A DNA stretch of 12,779 nt from Hirudo medicinalis (Eukaryota > Annelida > Clitellata > Hirudinida > Hirudinidae). Numbering within the stretch: the stretch's first letter is position 1; each line of letters opens with the position of its first letter. Positions 8,034 through 12,779 of the stretch are shown here, piece by piece. The DNA lies in assembly GCA_011800805.1 (NCBI GenBank), contig MPNW01001088.1:2501-15279 (forward strand). The letters run 5' to 3'. Made by a program: the position numbers and the translations under genes. The notes beneath the pieces were generated by a model that did no database searches, was not told the DNA's origin, and saw only the letters and a list, made by a program, of their open reading frames with translations.

Positions 8034-8482
8034 GTGAGTCGCTCGTGATAATACAGGTGCTCGAGGGAAAATCAACTAGTTTATCGAGTGATGATTTTAT
8101 GTTCATGTTTTTATAATCATGTATTTTTTTTATATTCATGAATATTTATTCATGGAACGACCGATCCTTCCCTTTCATTGGATCAGAATGTGACAAATGT
8201 TAATCATTCCCTTCCCAAGATGATCTCTCACACTTCTATAGTTAGTTGTAGACAATAACAAACATAAAAGTAAGGATACAACAATCGTCAAGGAAATGAT
8301 TACAAATCTGAATAAAACATTTCGTGTGTAATTTTTCAAAAATAGTTATTCATCAAATGCAAATAAAACTTTAATATTTGTGATTCAAATTTTAAATTGG
8401 AAAATGAACATCTCTTTCGGAATTGGCTTTTCCGAATGTGGCTGATGGGACGCCATTTTGAAGTTAATTTCAAAATTTCAGT

Positions 8483-8495
8483 TGACCCCTGACCT
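8483..8495 (-). promoter_or_regulatory. Nuclear-receptor DR1-like element
   Basis: TGACCCCTGACCT is, on the minus strand, AGGTCA-G-GGGTCA. That is a direct repeat of the AGGTCA half-site with one-base spacing, the type bound by RXR, HNF4 and COUP-TF receptors. Further TGACC/TGACG half-sites follow at 8495, 8501 and 8512. Sequence match only; function is inferred. Confidence 0.35.
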
Positions 8496-9449
8496 GACCC
8501 TGACGTTCAACTGACCCCGGAGTTGTTTTAAAGACGAAGTTGTCGGTTTTAAAATAGGAAGAGTTTTTTGCTGTTCGAAAGAAAATGATTCTTTAAAATG
8601 TATAATAACTAAATAAAATATTTAAAAATAAAATTTATCATTCAGCTCAGTTAATCCCTTAATTAATGTAATGTCCATTACGTAAGGACACGATTTGAAG
8701 CCTATTAAGTCAGTGATGCTTCCTTTTATGGAAGTGAGAACATCAAAGCGCTAAACATTTTCATAGGCATTCCGAGACCGATCGTCTACAAAGAGAAGAT
8801 TTTAGAATTNTAACAATAACAACAATAATTTATGATATGTTTTCATTTAAGACTAAATATTTGGACTTCTTCATAACATATGATTTTTATAATGAAAACA
8901 TTTTTCATTTGAGAGCATAAATTCAAATGAAGTAAAATGAACCAACAAATTACAACTGAGAAATATAATAAATTACAACTGAAAAATCGAATTATTACAT
9001 CATTATTGTCCCAAAATTTATTAATTCGAGATACATTTGAAGCAACTCATTCGGAGATTCTGATCAAGTTTTCATTTCTAAAAATGCTCTCAAATAATTA
9101 TTCGAATTATTATCATATTTAATAATAATAATAATTTTTCTAATTATAATTAATAATAGTAATTATTTTAAATAATTTATCGAAATCTTCATTTGGAAAT
9201 TATTCCATCACTATTTAATTATGGCAAGACTTCAGTTATGGTTAGCACTCCTTTTCTGAATTGTTTCTAATTTAAATGCACGGAAGTTTGATGTTCTTTA
9301 AACGTGGTTTTCAATTGATAACAAAATAATTTCAAAATTGTTTGATTCTAAAAATGGAAATTGTGAATGTCTGAGGATATTTGAAGACCTGCTGACAACA
9401 GAAAAATCCTTCGACTTTAATTTTGGACTTTTCATCGAAATTAAGAATT

Positions 9450-9463
9450 GTTGCCATGGCGAC
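9450..9463. promoter_or_regulatory. RFX X-box-like palindrome
   Basis: GTTGCCATGGCGAC matches the RFX X-box consensus (RYYNYY, 1-3 bases, RRNRAC) and differs by one base from the ideal GTTGCCATGGCAAC. RFX factors drive ciliary and some neuronal genes. Intronic position suggests an enhancer if real. Confidence 0.4.
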
Positions 9464-10135
9464 ACATCTTAAGAATCATCAAAATTAAAACAACAAAATG
9501 CCACAATAATTCAAAATAATAATAATTCAATAATAACCTCAAAATGTCAGAATAAATTCATTCTTGAAATGGAAATATAACCACCGAAACATTGTTAAAA
9601 TCGTTCAAAAAAAAGAATTGGACCCGCGAAGCTTCGAGAAACGTTGATTTCAAAAAGTTAATCCGCCGTGCGAACGCAGATAGTGACGCATTCAAACTGC
9701 TTTTTCGAGGATTTAGGAGGGAAAATATTTAACAAGACATTTAAACTTAATGCTTTAATACTTTAATATTTTAACAATTTAATAATAATTCAATTCGATT
9801 ATAATCGAAATCATTTAAAGCTTCATCAATAAATCACAAATATTAAGGCAATACTTTCAAACTTTAGAAGTCTTGGGAATTTTGAGAAAATAATGTTAAA
9901 AGAAAAAATAAGCAGAAAAAGCCAAATGCAAAAAAATGAAAACTATAAACCTGTCAACGCAAACCTACAGAAAAAGATGAACAATGAAATGTCAAAATCC
10001 CAAACAGTGGAATCAACCAAGATTCTCCCCAGAACCATCCACCGTCCTAAGGGGGGGCAAAAGATGAGGAAACACCCGCTGTTTTATGACGGACGATGGC
10101 AGACCCCATGGGACCATAAATAGCGGACAGGAAAT

Positions 10136-10149
10136 GTTGCTAAGGCAAC
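10136..10149. promoter_or_regulatory. Second RFX X-box-like palindrome
   Basis: GTTGCTAAGGCAAC fits the same X-box consensus, with two differences from the ideal 14-mer. It lies 686 bases from the first, in a less AT-rich island of intron 2. Confidence 0.35.
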
Positions 10150-10280
10150 CAAGCACGCGCTGGTAGGATCTTTTATGAGGCTGGAAGGATGCGAATCAAA
10201 ATTCATCACCTCTTTACAATTTCTCTTCTTCTTTCATTTTATTTTACAAGAAGTTGCGAACGAAACCAAACCATGGGGGG

Positions 10281-10337
10281 GGGGATGGATAGGTGGATGG
10301 ATGGATGGATGGATGGATGGATGGATGGATGGATGGG
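10281..10337. repeat. (GGAT)n tetranucleotide array
   Basis: GGAT units directly follow a 10-base G run (10275-10284). This is the reverse complement of the CCAT arrays at 1565 and 3507. The Met-Asp-Gly-Trp frame across it is an artefact. Confidence 0.95.
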
Positions 10338-10362
10338 GAGTGCGAAAGTAAAAATGTTAATA

Positions 10363-10381
10363 ATAAATAAATAAATAAATT
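10363..10381. repeat. (AAAT)n short array
   Basis: About four AAAT/ATAA units, 25 bases after the GGAT array. Confidence 0.8.
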
Positions 10382-10710
10382 AGGTTAAGTAAAAGTAAAT
10401 GGCATCATTTTATTGGAAAAATATTTTACACTCGCAGAATAATTGAGGATTACAAACGAAAGACTTCGTTTGTATGTAAAAATTGTATCTTAATGAATTA
10501 GACATACAAAATATTGAAACACTATCTCCATTAGTAACTCATTATTACTTAACTAATTACATCAACTGACTAAACAACTGTCAAAGGCTAACATTACAAA
10601 GTATCCCTTAAGAAGTGCTACTCCATCTCTTCGTGCTTGGGGCGTTTTACATTCCCCAGGAAAGAATTATAACTGAATGACATGAAAGAGGAAAAGATAG
10701 ATCATCCTCC

Positions 10711-10803
10711 GATGAATGAATGAATGGATGAATGAATGGATGGATGAATGGATGGATGAATGGATGGATGAATGGATGGATGAATGGATGAATGAATAGA
10801 TGA
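10711..10803. repeat. GAAT/GGAT array with a 12-bp higher-order unit
   Basis: GAAT and GGAT tetramers run for about 90 bases. From 10738 to 10785 they are organised as four perfect copies of GGATGGATGAAT, then a GGATGAATGAAT variant. The Phe-Ile-His-Pro frame on the minus strand is an artefact. Confidence 0.95.
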
Positions 10804-10892
10804 TTGAGTGCATGAACGATGGAGCGGATGGAGAAATTGAAAGTCAAAAGAAAGCTTTTTGAGGAATGGGTTGAATGACATGAAAATGATTA

Positions 10893-10940
10893 AAATCTTT
10901 GATTCCAGTTCAATTCAAATCTTTGATTCCAGTTTGAATC
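10893..10940. repeat. Two-copy 24-bp tandem duplication
   Basis: AAATCTTTGATTCCAGTT is repeated exactly at 10893 and 10917. The last six bases of each 24-base unit differ (caattc against tgaatc), so this is a recent small duplication. Confidence 0.88.
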
Positions 10941-11095
10941 CCCCTCATTTTTCATTCCAGTCGGCATCAATCCCTCCTGCCTTTAGCGCACGTCATCGGC
11001 TTTCCATCAAACATAAGTTTCAAACGGCTGCTATTTTTTCTTGTCTTTTTTGCGACCATTTTTTTTTTTTGCTTCCAACAATAAAATGATAAAAT

Positions 11096-11262
11096 GTGGT
11101 AATATTAAATTATAATAATTGTGACAATAATAATATATGATATGTTATTATGATAATAATGTATAATAAATAGTTATAATATATAATAATAATATTTTAA
11201 TTATTGTAATTATAATAATATATAAAAATAATATTACAATAATTATATAATAATAATTATTT
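11096..11262. repeat. AT-only low-complexity stretch (AAT/ATTAT-rich)
   Basis: Almost entirely A and T, with irregular TAATAATA blocks and no strict period. A similar AT-rich block with a loose period of about 20 bases (atattttaat units) lies at 11359-11422. Confidence 0.8.
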
Positions 11263-11652
11263 TAAACATTTTCCATCTTTATTTTTCAGTCGACAAATTG
11301 AAAATGCAAGAAATAATCTTTGTTTTTGAATATTTGTTAAAATTTTGAAATTGTATCTTTTAATATATTTTAATATTTATAATATATTTTAATATATAAA
11401 TATATTTTAATGTTTATAATATCGCCAAAGCAAAAACAATTTATTAATTGCAACCACAAATGAAAAAAATAGTCTTCTCTCAACATTTAAATTTACCAAA
11501 ATAAATTCATAATTTGTGCTTTCCACATTTGCCTAATTAAGTCAAGAACTCCATCATCATCAACAACAGCAGAACATTTGTGGAAATAAACAACAATCAG
11601 CATTCAGGATGTGATCAAAACTCACTCATTAAAAAAAATATTACCAATTAAC

Positions 11653-11811
11653 TTATAAATAAAATATTAACTTAAAAATAAAATATTAACTTAAAAATAA
11701 AATATTAAATTATAAATAAAATATTTAATTATTAATAAAATATTTAATTATAAATAAAATATTAAATTATAAATAAAATATTTAATTATTAATAAAATAT
11801 TAAATTATAAA
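11653..11811. repeat. 19-bp AT-rich minisatellite, 8 full copies
   Basis: Eight consecutive 19-base units of the form TTA(T/A)(A/T)AATAAAATATTAAC, followed by a partial ninth. The later units alternate between TTATAAATAAAA and TTATTAATAAAA openings and between ATATTTAA and ATATTAAA ends, which points to multi-unit duplication events. Confidence 0.92.
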
Positions 11812-12007
11812 GGAAATACCACCAACTCACTCAATTTCCAACTGAAACTCAAACTTAAACTCGGAATAACCACCGTGGCCACAACATTGTCCACTCAGTC
11901 CATCGGGCAGGACCAGTGGGCATTATAATCTGATTTTACTGCATCCACTTTATGGTCACGTATCTGATCATTAAGCCCTCTGCCCTCAGCAGTTACGACC
12001 ACGGACA

Positions 12008-12015
12008 TGACGTCA
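12008..12015. promoter_or_regulatory. Consensus CRE palindrome TGACGTCA
   Basis: A full 8-base cAMP response element, bound by CREB/ATF factors. CREB binding here is untested; an 8-mer match in 12.8 kb is only mildly surprising. Confidence 0.25.
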
Positions 12016-12214
12016 CATCAACCTGTGATGGATTGATGGACAATCCAGGAGGACAAGTGGATCATCGTCGATGCAGATTGAGATTGATTGATGGTTGTTG
12101 GTCTCAACTCTTATGGATGGGATTACATTTCTATGGACTGGAGAGGATTAAGTTCTCGTGATAATTTCATGCTTTCTACTTTTGCGTTGATTTATTCAAA
12201 CATTTTGTGTTGAT

Positions 12215-12305
12215 ACTCTGTTGTGATGATGACACTCTGTTGTGATAACAATGATATTCTGTTATGATAATGATATTCTGTTGTGATAATGATTCTCTGT
12301 AGTAT
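12215..12305. repeat. 19-22-bp minisatellite, about 4.6 copies
   Basis: Units of the form A(C/T)TCTGTTGTGATAATGAT start at 12215, 12234, 12256 and 12275, with a partial one at 12294. The second unit is 22 bases, through a three-base gain in its GATAACAATGAT segment. Confidence 0.88.
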
Positions 12306-12511
12306 ATAATAATAAATTTCTAAGTAATTACAGAATTAATATTACTTAATTATTACTTAATTATTTGTATTTATAACTACAATTTACATTTATTATTAAT
12401 ATTTTTATTTATTAATCATAATATTAATTATCACTGATTAATTATTATTACTTGGTAAATATTCTTTGTAATTCTCAGTTTATAATTACTGATAAAAAAC
12501 CACTGGCAGAC

Positions 12512-12543
12512 GAAGTCATGAAGTCATGAAGTCATGAAGTCAT
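12512..12543. repeat. (GAAGTCAT)4 octanucleotide repeat
   Basis: Four perfect 8-base units. Confidence 0.92.
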
Positions 12544-12619
12544 GAGCCTGCTTCTCGCTTGAAATCATTAGCAGCATTTAACGAGTTTCAAATATTTCTC
12601 GTCAAAACCACAGAACATT

Positions 12620-12647
12620 ATCGTCGTCGTCGTCGTCGTCGTCGTCG

Positions 12648-12736
<89 letters not shown>

Positions 12737-12779
12737 TTCATCTTCTTATTCTTCTTATCTCTTCTATATCTATCATCAT
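12620..12779. repeat. Compound (CGT)n/(CAT)n trinucleotide array at the right edge
   Basis: About nine CGT units pass into about 28 CAT units (one CAC variant) and then TCT/TTA-rich sequence that continues off the window. On the minus strand it is the same GAC/GAT mix as at 344-603, so the window is bracketed by inverted copies of the same repeat type. Confidence 0.96.

Larger units (their letters stand above)
8034..12779 (+). other. Intron 2 of the D2-like receptor (partial, at least 4746 bp, phase 2)
   Basis: After the GTGAGT donor I searched for an acceptor followed by the expected completion of Arg and then Tyr-Thr-Ala-Val-like sequence leading to TM4, and found none. The 3' exons must lie to the right. 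The sequence holds the repeats and possible regulatory motifs listed separately, plus one ambiguous base (N) at 8810. The segments 8100-8470, 8530-9440, 9480-9890, 10385-10700, 10945-11095, 11430-11640 and 11820-12200 show no convincing gene. A Lys-rich open frame at 9893-10123 and a short one at 11952-12161 resemble no family I know. Confidence 0.75.

Noticed and set aside
7909..8139. Minus-strand frame opposite the TM3 exon
   Set aside because: Shadow of the receptor exon.
9893..10123. Lys/Asn-rich + strand frame of 76 codons
   Set aside because: Low complexity at the N-terminal end and no family resemblance; kept only as context for the nearby X-box.
11952..12161. Possible next receptor exon in a less AT-rich patch
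   Set aside because: No Tyr-Thr-Ala-Val start, no TM4 Trp or other class A landmark in any frame on either strand.

Overview
The window looks like nuclear DNA from an AT-rich, intron-rich invertebrate animal. It holds two short, well-spliced exons of a rhodopsin-class GPCR, very long introns and a large load of micro- and minisatellites. There is no bacterial-style gene packing. A lophotrochozoan (annelid or mollusc) is my best guess from the receptor sequence and the repeat style, but the sequence alone does not prove it.

The clearest content is the 5' part of a D2-like dopamine receptor gene on the + strand. Exon 1 (1722-2258) encodes a long Asn/Asp-rich extracellular N-terminus, TM1 and TM2. 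Exon 2 (7921-8033, 113 bp) encodes the first extracellular loop and TM3, with the amine-binding Asp, and ends inside the Arg codon of the DRY motif. The 5.66-kb intron between them is phase 0 and the next intron is phase 2. The exons for TM4 to TM7 are not visible and should lie beyond the right edge, so intron 2 is at least 4.7 kb.

At the far left (about 250-329, + strand) is a short exon-like piece of a P5B-type (ATP13A2/ATP13A3-like) transport ATPase, ending where a 260-bp GAT/GAC array begins. The ATPase exons that should follow (GDGAND motif and C-terminal membrane helices) are not seen before the receptor gene. The piece is therefore a stranded fragment, part of a pseudogene, or an exon of a gene whose intron contains the receptor.

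The rest is non-coding or unassigned. There are compound trinucleotide arrays at both ends (GAT/GAC on the left, the inverted CGT/CAT form on the right), CCAT/GGAT tetranucleotide arrays at four places, a 31-bp minisatellite (5438-5613), a 19-bp AT-rich minisatellite (11653-11811), a second 19-bp repeat (12215-12305) and several shorter arrays. The less AT-rich islands inside the introns hold the only other candidates: an unrecognised open frame on the minus strand (2836-3161), two RFX X-box-like palindromes (9450 and 10136), a nuclear-receptor DR1-like element (8483) and a full CRE palindrome (12008). No tRNA, rRNA, CRISPR array, intact transposon or viral gene was recognised.
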